Of a stretch of DNA of 54,459 nt, positions 36,501 to 44,300 are shown in pieces (position 1 is the first letter of the stretch; every line of letters begins with the position of its first letter). The stretch covers positions 1-54,459 of the IMG/VR virus record IMGVR_UViG_3300008452_006594; one strand, written 5' to 3'. A model generated the notes under the pieces. That model was not told where the DNA came from and made no database searches. It saw nothing but the letters and a program-made list of their open reading frames with translations. The position numbers were made by a program, and so were the translations under genes. Source of the stretch: a virus.

Positions 36501-36917
36501 AGAGACATCCTTTACGTAGGTAGACTTAACCCAATCGCAACCTTCTCTGATGTCGGTACCGTAATTTGGGGTAACAAAACTCTACAAGTAAGAGAATCGG
36601 CTCTTGACAGAATCAACGTTAGAAGATTGTTGTTACAAGCTCGTAAATTGATTTCAGCAGTTTCTGTAAGACTATTGTTTGAACAAAACGACTCACAAGT
36701 AAGACAAGACTTCTTAAATGCTGTTAACCCAATCTTAGATGCAATCAGAAGAGATCGTGGTTTATATGACTTCCGAGTTACAGTTTCTTCAGATCCTGAG
36801 GATTTAGATAGAAACCAAATGACAGGTAAGATTTATATCAAACCAACAAGATCACTTGAATTTATCGACATTACATTCTATATCACTCCAACAGGAGCAT
36901 CGTTTGAGAATATATAA
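33567..36917 (+). CDS. 18: Tail sheath protein, T4 gp18-like, with large insertion
   Basis: 1116 residues against 659 for T4 gp18. The N-terminus FVSPGVYTSEVDLSFVAQSV (8-27), then TLGIVGETLIGPAF, and the C-terminus RGLYDFRVTVSSDPEDLDRN (about 1068-1087), then IKPTRSLEFIDITFYITPTG, are hallmark sheath sequences. The middle holds extra domains, including a Cys/Thr-rich stretch (about 120-150) and a Pro/Thr linker (about 288-330, PTPTPQASSSPTPTP and PSPFVSPTPTPTP). Sheath cores contract to drive the tube through the cell envelope; insertions normally decorate the outer surface. The linker matches those in the proteins at 19633 and 22412. Confidence 0.9.
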   Translation: MATNSKVFVSPGVYTSEVDLSFVAQSVGVTTLGIVGETLIGPAFEPIFITNFDEFQTVFGGTSPEKFVNTQIPKYEAAYIAKAYLQQSNQLFVTRILGLSGYDAGPSWSITTVANVDPSTIGVWCLSSVTNSATCVTTCVVPKELTFTVPFTACTNSTTTIGFQGSFPSIIQDIITEQYEEFNGDTSTLETQINNLIFDVITSNNPYLAEDEQIAYFGSIATDDYNTLNGAGWTAGTNVFNVPSVSFDATDLTSPLNDSWYYALFTNTGNTNYSGYSFSTLVSGLTAYYPNPTPTPQASSSPTPTPSAANPCITPSPFVSPTPTPTPVNIDCYSGTIVGKIYYYTGTSYVDYDNVVVATLRSRGIATYTNSTNPAYSVTATTDASLDMTGKYAGVLKNPYLTFAVNCTDKFGQNFTFETSLTQNDPEYISKVFGIANFQKPRIEVPLFNEEVFQSWLNYSWKKGYVRGLNPNFIELDSAQSGDPNSIGWYLDRYQTPNSPWVVSELRGNKVYDLFRFYTISDGDAANTLIKVSLINQTYNNLTFDVLIRDYFDTDANPVVLEKFTNCTMDPGQNNFIANKIGTLDGEYALNSKYVMVEMNEDAPIDALPCGFNGFNFRNYAGAQSPFPIIKGKYDFPGEVIYNPPFGLSSGNDDALVSPGDNVRRTYLGISNNLGWDAAYFEYVGKRNPNNTCDIDGLPFNYRSAGFHMDVNASGLTIGPEFSTSGDPRFICGNSPFITEPELPTNAYYRLFARKFTFLVQGGFDGWDIYREWRTNEDRFQIGRTGFLFGACPSTRYPQATGWGAFKEISLGDGTQNWANTDYYAYLLGQQTFANPEAVNINVFVTPGIDYVNNSNLVEDAVNMIEFNRADSLYICTTPDVDMYVATTTGIDVFIYPTEAVDNLENTGIDSNYTATYYPWVLTRDSVNNTQIYIPPTAEVTRNLALTDNIAFPWFAAAGYTRGIVNCIKARKKLTQEDRDILYVGRLNPIATFSDVGTVIWGNKTLQVRESALDRINVRRLLLQARKLISAVSVRLLFEQNDSQVRQDFLNAVNPILDAIRRDRGLYDFRVTVSSDPEDLDRNQMTGKIYIKPTRSLEFIDITFYITPTGASFENI

Positions 36918-36937
36918 GTTGGTTTATTATTCATACA

Positions 36938-36964
36938 AAGGGGGACGAAAGTTCCCCTTTTTTA
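36938..36964 (+). terminator. Intrinsic terminator after tail sheath
   Basis: Stem AAGGGGGAC / GTTCCCCTT with a GAAA tetraloop followed by a T-run. The TATTTATT element of the next gene starts 10 bases later, so the sheath is its own transcription unit. Confidence 0.85.
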
Positions 36965-36973
36965 TTTAAGAGA

Positions 36974-36981
36974 TATTTATT
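36974..36981 (+). promoter_or_regulatory. TATTTATT element before 36985
   Basis: Directly follows the sheath terminator and ends 3 nt before the ATG. Confidence 0.5.
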
Positions 36982-36984
36982 AAT

Positions 36985-37815
36985 ATGAATTACAAAAAAT
37001 TTGTTAAAGAAATTTTATCTGAAATCATTCACGATCAGATGAAACCCACAATGAAGTATTATGCTTTTGACTGGGATGATAACCTTATGTATATGCCAAC
37101 AAAAATTTATCTTGTAGATGATAAAGGTAAAACTGTTGGTATGTCTACGGAAGATTTTGCGGAGTATAGAACTGATATTGGTAAAGAACCGTTCAAATAT
37201 GAGGGTCACACTATTGTAGATTTTGATAAGGATGCCTTCAGAGACTTTAAAGTACCAGGTGACAAGGCTTTCATTAGTGATGCTATGAAAGCAGAAACAG
37301 GTCCTGCATGGAGTGACTTTGTTGAGGCGGTTAATAATGGGTCTATTTTTGCAATCATCACAGCAAGAGGACACACCCCTTCGGTTCTTAAAAATGCGAT
37401 TTATAATCTAATTAAGAAAAACAAACACGGATTAAGTGAAAAAGAACTTGTTAAAAATCTTAAAAAATATAGAGATTTGGCAGATGAAGAAGAATTGTCG
37501 GATGATGAATTGGTAAGAGTATATTTAGATATGAACAAATATCATCCTGTAAGTTTCGGTGAAGGTTCTGCTGCGAATCCTGAAGAACTTAAAGTAAAAG
37601 CAATGAGTGAGTTTATGAGATACGTTCAAGAACTTTCAAGGAAACTACAAGAAAAAGCTTTTATGAAAAATAAAATAAGTAATTATTTTGTACCTTATAT
37701 TGGGTTTTCAGATGATGATTTAAGAAACGTTCAAGCAATGAAGAAACATTTTGATGATGAATCTGGATTAGATATTTATCATACAGGAGGAGGTAAAAAA
37801 ACTAAATTTGAATAA
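36985..37815 (+). CDS. HAD-superfamily phosphatase
   Basis: 276 residues. YAFDWDDNLMYMPT (26-39) is HAD motif I with D29 as nucleophile and D31 as general acid. IFAIITARGH (121-130) is motif II (Thr126). YIGFSDDD near residue 240 supplies the acidic motif IV. The cap region is helical and charged. HAD enzymes hydrolyse phosphomonoesters; a nucleotide or DNA 3'-phosphate substrate is usual in phages but cannot be picked here. Oddly placed between tail sheath and tail tube, and independently transcribed. Confidence 0.75.
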   Translation: MNYKKFVKEILSEIIHDQMKPTMKYYAFDWDDNLMYMPTKIYLVDDKGKTVGMSTEDFAEYRTDIGKEPFKYEGHTIVDFDKDAFRDFKVPGDKAFISDAMKAETGPAWSDFVEAVNNGSIFAIITARGHTPSVLKNAIYNLIKKNKHGLSEKELVKNLKKYRDLADEEELSDDELVRVYLDMNKYHPVSFGEGSAANPEELKVKAMSEFMRYVQELSRKLQEKAFMKNKISNYFVPYIGFSDDDLRNVQAMKKHFDDESGLDIYHTGGGKKTKFE

Positions 37816-37883
37816 TAACTGGGACTAGTTAAGATATAATTTGAAAAATAATTGAAGTAAATAGAAAAATTTTTATTTCATAG

Positions 37884-37891
37884 TATTTATA
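37884..37891 (+). promoter_or_regulatory. TATTTATA element before the tail tube
   Basis: Exact motif, 32 nt before the ATG at 37924, with an A-rich leader similar in length to that of the sheath gene. The two most abundant tail proteins share the long leader. Confidence 0.5.
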
Positions 37892-37923
37892 ATAAAAATA
37901 AAACAAAATTTAAACAATAAGAT

Positions 37924-38412
37924 ATGGCTGATTTATTAATGAAAATGCCGATCCCTTACGAACCGAAAAGGGAGAACCGATGGATCTTAAGATTCCCTTC
38001 ATCACTTGGAATTAACGAGTGGTATGTGGAAAGTGCGTCAAGACCAAAACTTACGATCAACTCAAAAGAGATCGAATTTTTAAATACTTCAACGTTTGTT
38101 GCTGGTAGATTTAAATGGGATGCAATTTCAGTTAAATTCCGTGACCCTATTGGACCTTCAGCATCACAAGCTATTATGGAGTGGATTCGTTTATGTGCTG
38201 AGTCGGTAACGGGACGTATGGGTTATGCAGCAGGTTACAAAAAAAATGTTGACCTTGAAATGTTGGATCCAACAGGGGTAGTTGTTGAAAAATGGATATT
38301 AGAAGGAGCATTTCTTTTAGGGTATGATGGAGGTTCTTTAGCTTACAACTCTGATAATATCGCAGGTATCACATGTCAAATGCAAATGGATAGATGTATC
38401 TTAGTATACTAA
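37924..38412 (+). CDS. 19: Tail tube protein, T4 gp19-like
   Basis: 162 residues, almost the same as T4 gp19 (163). PYEPKRENRWILRFPSSLGI (11-30), the following WYVESASRPKLTINSKEIEF, then TFVAGRFKWDAISVKFRDPI and the central MEWIRLCAESVTGRMGYA fit the gp19 tube family. It polymerises as hexameric rings forming the DNA channel. Followed by a terminator, so it is a single-gene unit, in keeping with high copy number. Confidence 0.85.
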   Translation: MADLLMKMPIPYEPKRENRWILRFPSSLGINEWYVESASRPKLTINSKEIEFLNTSTFVAGRFKWDAISVKFRDPIGPSASQAIMEWIRLCAESVTGRMGYAAGYKKNVDLEMLDPTGVVVEKWILEGAFLLGYDGGSLAYNSDNIAGITCQMQMDRCILVY

Positions 38413-38434
38413 TCTAAATAATACTAAAACATAT

Positions 38435-38467
38435 AACCGTAGACTTTACAGTTTACGGTTTTTTTTT
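38435..38467 (+). terminator. Intrinsic terminator after tail tube
   Basis: Stem AACCGTA / TACGGTT extended by AC/GT across one G-T mismatch, loop TTTACA, followed by nine T. Confidence 0.85.
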
Positions 38468-38494
38468 ATCATTTAAGTTGAAATTATATATAAT

Positions 38495-39265
38495 ATGGAA
38501 CAAAATGAATATACAGTAGGTCACGGTAATTTGAATTTACCTCATGACGTTATAACTCTACCAACACAGGGGATTTTTTATAAATCAAAAAAGAAATCAG
38601 TTAAAGTGGGTTATTTGACTGCGGTTGATGAAAACATACTTTCAGATTACGATGGAACAAGAAATGTTACTGAGTCAATTATTCTACCATTGTTAAGGAA
38701 CAAAGTATATGAAAGAGAAATCAGACCTGAAGAACTTTTAGATGGAGATGTTGAAGCAATCTTGTTGTTCTTAAGAAACACAGCTTTTGGACCTGAATAC
38801 AAAGTGACAGTCACAGATCCCGTAACCGAACAAAAATTTACTTCAACAATTAAGTTAGATGAACTTAATTTCAAAAAGACAGAGGTAGAACCTGATGAAA
38901 ACGGACTTTTCAATGTGACATTACCTATGTCAAAAAACAAAGTAACTTTAAAATTATTATCAATATATGATACGTTAGAAATTAACGCAATTTTAAAATC
39001 GTATCCTTCTGACAGAACTGCACCGACAATCACAACTAAGTTGAACAAGCACATTGTAAGTTTAAATGGTGATACGGACAGAATTAAAATTTCAACATTT
39101 GTTGAAAGTATGCCAATTGCTGATTCTAAATTTATTAGAAGATTTCTAGTTGATAACGAACCAAGATTAGATTTAAGAAAAGAAGTAATAGCCCCGTCAG
39201 GAGAAAGAGTAATGGTCAACATTGCTTTTGGGGTGGAGTTTTTTCGGCCTTTCTTCGCAATATAA
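38495..39265 (+). CDS. 26: Baseplate hub assembly/tape-measure chaperone, T4 gp26-like (frame-0 product)
   Basis: 256 residues. ITLPTQGIFYKSKKKSVKVG (20-39), then YLTAVDENILSDYDGTRNVT and LLRNKVYEREIRPEELLDGD, then AILLFLRNTAFGPEY is the T4 baseplate/gp26 family pattern (LPS.G..Y......v.v..lta.dEd.L; ll.gD...il..lR...yG). It ends FGVEFFRPFFAI. At the codons TTT TTT CGG (39239-39247) a second frame, +1, is open for another 50 residues, suggesting a longer frameshifted form as in lambda gpG/gpGT. Immediately upstream of the tape measure gene, where tail chaperones sit. Confidence 0.75.
   Translation: MEQNEYTVGHGNLNLPHDVITLPTQGIFYKSKKKSVKVGYLTAVDENILSDYDGTRNVTESIILPLLRNKVYEREIRPEELLDGDVEAILLFLRNTAFGPEYKVTVTDPVTEQKFTSTIKLDELNFKKTEVEPDENGLFNVTLPMSKNKVTLKLLSIYDTLEINAILKSYPSDRTAPTITTKLNKHIVSLNGDTDRIKISTFVESMPIADSKFIRRFLVDNEPRLDLRKEVIAPSGERVMVNIAFGVEFFRPFFAI
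39242..39247 (+). other. Candidate +1 programmed frameshift site (TTT CGG)
   Basis: In frame 0 the codons are GAG TTT TTT CGG. A P-site Phe-tRNA on TTT can slip forward onto TTC while the A-site waits for CGG, which appears rare in this AT-rich genome. The +1 frame then reads GGC CTT TCT and stays open to 39398. The six-T run is also a possible sequencing-indel site. Confidence 0.6.
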
Positions 39266-39398
39266 GATAACCATATTAGATGAGTTTTATTATTTCTCTA
39301 AAATTTTTAGAACACAATATTCTGAGTTTATGTCTATGCCTACATACATAAGAAAATATTTAATTAACAAATATGTTGAAGAAATTGAAAATAAATAA
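39243..39398 (+). CDS. C-terminal extension reached by +1 frameshift (gp51-like segment)
   Basis: About 51 codons with no stop in frame +1. The product ends LDEFYYFSKIFRTQYSEF, then MSMPTYIRKYLINKYVEEIE. The aromatic helix followed by MP.Y.RKYL resembles small T4 gp51-type hub catalysts and chaperone T-domains, where a mostly helical peptide ends in R..yl....E. There is no good independent start: the first in-frame ATGs are 21 and 23 codons from its end. Frameshifted fusion to the gp26-like protein is the simplest reading. Confidence 0.55.
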   Translation, partial: FGLSSQYKITILDEFYYFSKIFRTQYSEFMSMPTYIRKYLINKYVEEIENK

Positions 39399-39403
39399 AA
39401 TGA

Positions 39404-39411
39404 TATTTATG
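39404..39411 (+). promoter_or_regulatory. TATTTATG element before the tape measure gene
   Basis: 18 nt before the ATG at 39430 and 6 nt after the frameshift-frame stop. Confidence 0.45.
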
Positions 39412-39429
39412 AGTAAATAGGTAATTAGA

Positions 39430-41274
39430 ATGAGTGATGAAAAGACATATAGTAAAGAAGAAATTGATAAGTTAGTCAAGGAAGCCTACAAAAAAGGTAG
39501 GAAAGAATCTGGTGATGATGATGGAGACGAAAAACCCGATCTACTTAATTTTGAAAAAGATTATGTAAAAAGTTGGCAAATTGGTCTAAAGGATATTAAA
39601 GATATTACTCAAGAAACAATGAAAGCAGTTGCCGATTCTTTTGTTGATCAAAGTTTAGGTGAAAATACTTTTATTAAATTATTAGATCAACAAGCTACTG
39701 AACTTTCTGCACAATTTGGTGTTGGAAAGGGTAGGATGGAGGAATTCCGTCAATCTATCGCAGATGTGTCTCCTGCTCTTATAAGAATGGGTATAGACCA
39801 AGAAACTGCAATCAAGAACATAGGTAAAATGGGTGAGGCATTGGGATCCGCGGCAAGTTTAGGAAGTGAGGCTATAATTGAACTATCCGCCGCTTCTAAA
39901 GCAACTGGACAAGATGTTGGTGTTTTAACTGGAAAATTCAGAGAAGTCGGTATATCGGTTTATGATGTCGGTGAAAAAATGTTAGAAGTTGCAAATTCTG
40001 CAAGAGCTGCTGGTGTTTCAGTCGGTGCGGTATCTTCAGCTGTTGCCACAAACATAGGAAAATTAAACGTATATAATTTTGAAGGTGGTATTAACGGTCT
40101 AACAAAAATGTCTATACAGGCATCTAGACTTGGTGTTGATATGGGTAAAGTATTCAAAATTGCCGATGATTTATTCTCACCTGAAAAAGCGATTGAGTTA
40201 TCAGCATCATTACAAAGATTAGGTGTTACATCAAGTGGGTTGTTAGATCCATTAAGAGCGATGGACATGGCTCAAAACGATCCTGAAGCCTTACAAAAAG
40301 AAATAGTCAATATGTCAAAAGAATTTACCAAGTTCAATGAACAAACAGGTAAATTTGAAATTATGCCAGGGTCAAAACGAAGATTAAGAGAGGTTGCCGA
40401 AGCTATGGGTATGACTGCTGAAGAGTTAGCAGGTATGTCAATAAAAGCTTCTGAGTTCGACAAAAAAATGTCACAAATCAAATTACCAAGTTTTGCTGAG
40501 GGTAATGAAGAAACTAAAGAACTCATTGCTAGTATGGCACAGATGAAGGATGGTGTTGCCACGGTTAATGTAAAAGATGAAAAAACAGGTGAAGTATTAT
40601 TAAAACAAGTTGATCAATTAACACCCGAGGATATTGAAAAACTAAAAGAGTCTCAAACAACTCAGGCTCAAACCGTTGAAGAGTTAGCTTATGATCAATT
40701 AACAGAGTTACAACAGATTAATTATAGTATATCGGGAACAAAGGCTGCAGTTGGGTTTGGGAAAGCTACTTCAGAACCAATCGAAAAACTCTTCACAACT
40801 ATGATGGGTATCAATAAAGATGTTGCCGTGGGCATGAATAGAGGTGTAACGACAAAATCTATTAGAGAACCATTAACACAACTAACCCAACCAATTGAAG
40901 ATGCAATAACCTCATTATTGAAAGAAGATAAAGAAGGTGCGAATTTAGCATTAACTAATTTTTTAACAAACGCCGCTAAAATAGAAGAAGAATCAAAAGT
41001 TAAAATTCAAGCTTCATTTGATGCAACTTTAAAAAGTATTCAGGATACATTTAATAAAGCGTATAATCCACAAAAACCTGCAGAGGGACAAGTAATAACC
41101 GTTAATTGGAATATTTCAGGTGATCCTAATATTACTAAAAACGTTGATCAAGAAACCGTCAATAAAATGATGATCAAAGGATCGGACACTCCTGAGGTTA
41201 AAGTCAATTTAAATAGTAATTTAAATTCTAAAAACGCACCATCAGCTATGACAGGAGGAAAAAATCAACCTTAA
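39430..41274 (+). CDS. Tape measure protein
   Basis: 614 residues, close to T4 gp29 (590), so a tail of roughly T4 length is implied. The N-terminus is charged (EEIDKLVKEAYKKGRKESGD). A long Ala/Gly/Met-rich helical region follows (MGEALGSAASLGSEAIIELS; AASKATGQDVGVLTGKFREV; ARAAGVSVGAVSSAVATNIG), as in TP901-type tape measures. The C-terminal half has further helices and ends in a flexible NLNSNLNSKNAPSAMTGG tail. Tape measures thread inside the tube and set tail length. Position directly after the chaperone pair supports the call. Confidence 0.8.
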   Translation: MSDEKTYSKEEIDKLVKEAYKKGRKESGDDDGDEKPDLLNFEKDYVKSWQIGLKDIKDITQETMKAVADSFVDQSLGENTFIKLLDQQATELSAQFGVGKGRMEEFRQSIADVSPALIRMGIDQETAIKNIGKMGEALGSAASLGSEAIIELSAASKATGQDVGVLTGKFREVGISVYDVGEKMLEVANSARAAGVSVGAVSSAVATNIGKLNVYNFEGGINGLTKMSIQASRLGVDMGKVFKIADDLFSPEKAIELSASLQRLGVTSSGLLDPLRAMDMAQNDPEALQKEIVNMSKEFTKFNEQTGKFEIMPGSKRRLREVAEAMGMTAEELAGMSIKASEFDKKMSQIKLPSFAEGNEETKELIASMAQMKDGVATVNVKDEKTGEVLLKQVDQLTPEDIEKLKESQTTQAQTVEELAYDQLTELQQINYSISGTKAAVGFGKATSEPIEKLFTTMMGINKDVAVGMNRGVTTKSIREPLTQLTQPIEDAITSLLKEDKEGANLALTNFLTNAAKIEEESKVKIQASFDATLKSIQDTFNKAYNPQKPAEGQVITVNWNISGDPNITKNVDQETVNKMMIKGSDTPEVKVNLNSNLNSKNAPSAMTGGKNQP

Positions 41275-41303
41275 TATACTATTCAAAAAAATAGACTATA
41301 ATC

Positions 41304-41311
41304 TATTTATA
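41304..41311 (+). promoter_or_regulatory. TATTTATA element before 41322
   Basis: Exact motif, 10 nt before the ATG. Confidence 0.5.
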
Positions 41312-41321
41312 AAATAAAAGT

Positions 41322-44300
41322 ATGGCTGAGAGTTTTTTATCTTTTGGTAACTCAGAATTGTTTAGAAAACAGTTATTAGTTAGAAATTTACAACCCTATG
41401 GAGTACCAGGTGCTTATACATCACCTGGTAACCCTGTAAATTATGAAACAAATTTAACAGTTTCTAATGTGGTAGATTCGCCTAATAATTACGTTTCAAC
41501 AAATATATTTGCTTCTGACCTTTATCCTTTAAATGAATATGGACCTGAAGGTGGTTTTGGAAACCCAATTGGTGTTAATCTTACACCGGTTTTAGAACCA
41601 AATCAAGGACCATACTACCCAATTAATGGAGAACAAAGTCAAGGATTGGTACTTGTAAATGAATTCTTTATAGAATCCGCATACGTAACTAACAGATGGG
41701 GACCATCAGGAGGATATAAAGATTTAGTCATTATAACAGATGTTCAACAATCAGGACTTATATACCAACCATATTGGTACCCTGGTTATTATAGTTATTC
41801 TAGTTACTCAACATACGGAATAGTTTTTTCGGACGATCCGTTGGGGTCAAATGGACCTTTATCTGCCGATAGTTATTTGGCAAAAATTGGTGCAGAACAA
41901 TTAAAGTTTGCCTTCAATGAAAGAATTGCACAAGAATTAGAACAGGCAACAATTGGTGCTATTAACTTAGATACAATATCTGATCCTTTCTCTGCGAGTT
42001 TATTAGCAACAGGACAACAACCATTCTTTATACGAAATTGGAAAATTACAGTTCCTGAAAATCCCGCTTTGGCTGCGGTATCTTTAGCTAATAGATTAAC
42101 AGGTACTTATTTCCCTGTTTCATTTATCCCTGGTGATTATTTTGATGATGATAATCCTATTAATGGACCACAAAATGCTGCGGCCTTAGGTGTTGCGAAT
42201 AATCTAACAGGTGGTTTGTTAGCACCGATATTGAATAAGTATAGAAGTCCATCTGAAGTATTTGTTGCAAATACAGGTAATGGTCAAAGATCTGCATTAT
42301 TTTCGGCATTAGATTATAACCTTTATAGACCGGCCTATAATAGAGGTATAGTTGGTGGTCTGATTGCGGGTGCATCGGCAGCAGTAAATAGATTATTTGA
42401 CCAAGACAAAGCTCAATCTTCGGGATATTATGTTGGTAGTGAAAATGCTGAACCATCACAAATTGATGGACCCCCTAATCAATTACCTGTTAATCAATTT
42501 GGAGTTCAACAACAAACTATAGTTTATGGACCACAAGAGTTAGGTATTTTATATGAAGGTAATGAAAACCAACTTAATTTCGGATTGAAAGGTAAATCTT
42601 ATACTGATGGAGGTGGAACATCAGGTCAAATGGTTTGGACTTCACCAAAGTATAAAGGGGATGCTGGTTTCCATGCGACTGTGGGTGGTGGTGCAGGAAG
42701 TTTAGATGACGAGTTTAATCAGATTTCAGGTGATTATTTAAGATATCAATCAATAGATGTTCCTTTCAGACCTGGTTCTATTCTTTATGAGACACAAAGA
42801 TTAGTAGATTCGGCGGATCAAGTACAAGGACAAGCAAGGTTAAAACATGTTGGGACGGCAATCAATCAAGTCTCAAAAGTTTTTAATGATGGTTATAAAG
42901 AATTAACGAAAGGTTCTAGAGTTTTATCTTATGTTAATCAAGCGGACGGAACTCAAGCAGGATTAGAATATTGTAGAGTGTTCCAAAAAGATACTCCATA
43001 TTACACATATGCTGACTTACAAAAAGTTGACGGTATAACAACTTCAGGTAGAAGATTCGACTATTCAATATTTGATAATACATACAACTTAAACATTGCA
43101 CCTTTAAGAAATCCGGGCTCAACAAATATTGTTGACGGTAAAGTTAAAAAGTATATGTTCTCAATTGAAAACTTGGCTTGGAGAACTTCAGACAGACCGG
43201 GTTACACTTACGATGATTTACCTGTTTGTGAGAAAGGACCAAATGGAGGAAGAATTATGTGGTTCCCACCATATAATGTTAAGTTTAGTGATGACACCAA
43301 ACCCGATTTTAATGCAACAAGCTTCATAGGCAGACCCGAACCAATTTACACTTATAAGAATACATCCAGAAGTGGACAGATCAGTTGGACCATCATTGTG
43401 GATAATCCATCCATGATGAACACTATTATTGAAAAACAAATGAAAGGTGCATCAAAAGACAGAATTCAAAGTATAATTGATTCATTCTATGCTGGTTGTA
43501 CTAAATATGATATATATGAATTAGGTATTAAATTTAATACTATACCAACAAAAGATTTATACACTTATCAACAAATTTTAAACAACCCAAGACTAACCAC
43601 TGAAGAACAAGTAGAAGTTTTACAAAGTATACCTACAAATCAAGAAACTACAAATGCTAATGATGCTTCAGGTGCCGATGGTACTGAAGGAACTACAGGT
43701 ACTGGTAATCAACAAGCCCAAAACATCCAATATGTGGATGCTGATTTAAGTAATTACGTTGGGTATGGTTTTTATTTTGAGAATGATGTTCCTGGAGGAC
43801 CTAATGGGACAAAACCTGGAGAAAACAAAGAAGGTGGTACTTCTGCTTACAATTACGATTACTATTATAATCAATATATAGGTTTAGAACCAACTTATTT
43901 GCAACAAGCACCTCAAACTGTTTATGTTGGTACGGACCAATTTACAAAAGAAGGTATCCCAAACTTCTTCTCAACAGTGGTTACAGGAAACTTTAACATA
44001 ATTCAAACCGACTTGATTCAAAAACAATTGAATGAAATTTTAGTTGATAAAAAAGGTAAGGTTGAAATAGAACTCGTTGGGTCGGCATCTGCACCACAAA
44101 AAGTTTCTTACAACAAAAAATTATCAGAAAGAAGAAATGATTCAGTTAAAAAATGGTTTTTAGCGCAAAAACTTAAAGATGGAAAAACTTTACAAGAATA
44201 TCAATCTGCTGGATTTTTTAAGATGACATTAAACGCTAATGGAGAACAACTTGTGATCCCAAAAACCAAAGAAGAAGCCGCAGCCACAACAGGAGATACA

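Noticed and set aside
38647-39222. 191-residue antisense open frame inside the gp26-like gene
   Set aside because: No motif, no leader element, and the plus frame is a clear structural gene.
42160-42459. Tyr/His/Leu-rich antisense frame inside the 1704-residue gene
   Set aside because: Low-complexity shadow of a strongly coding plus frame.
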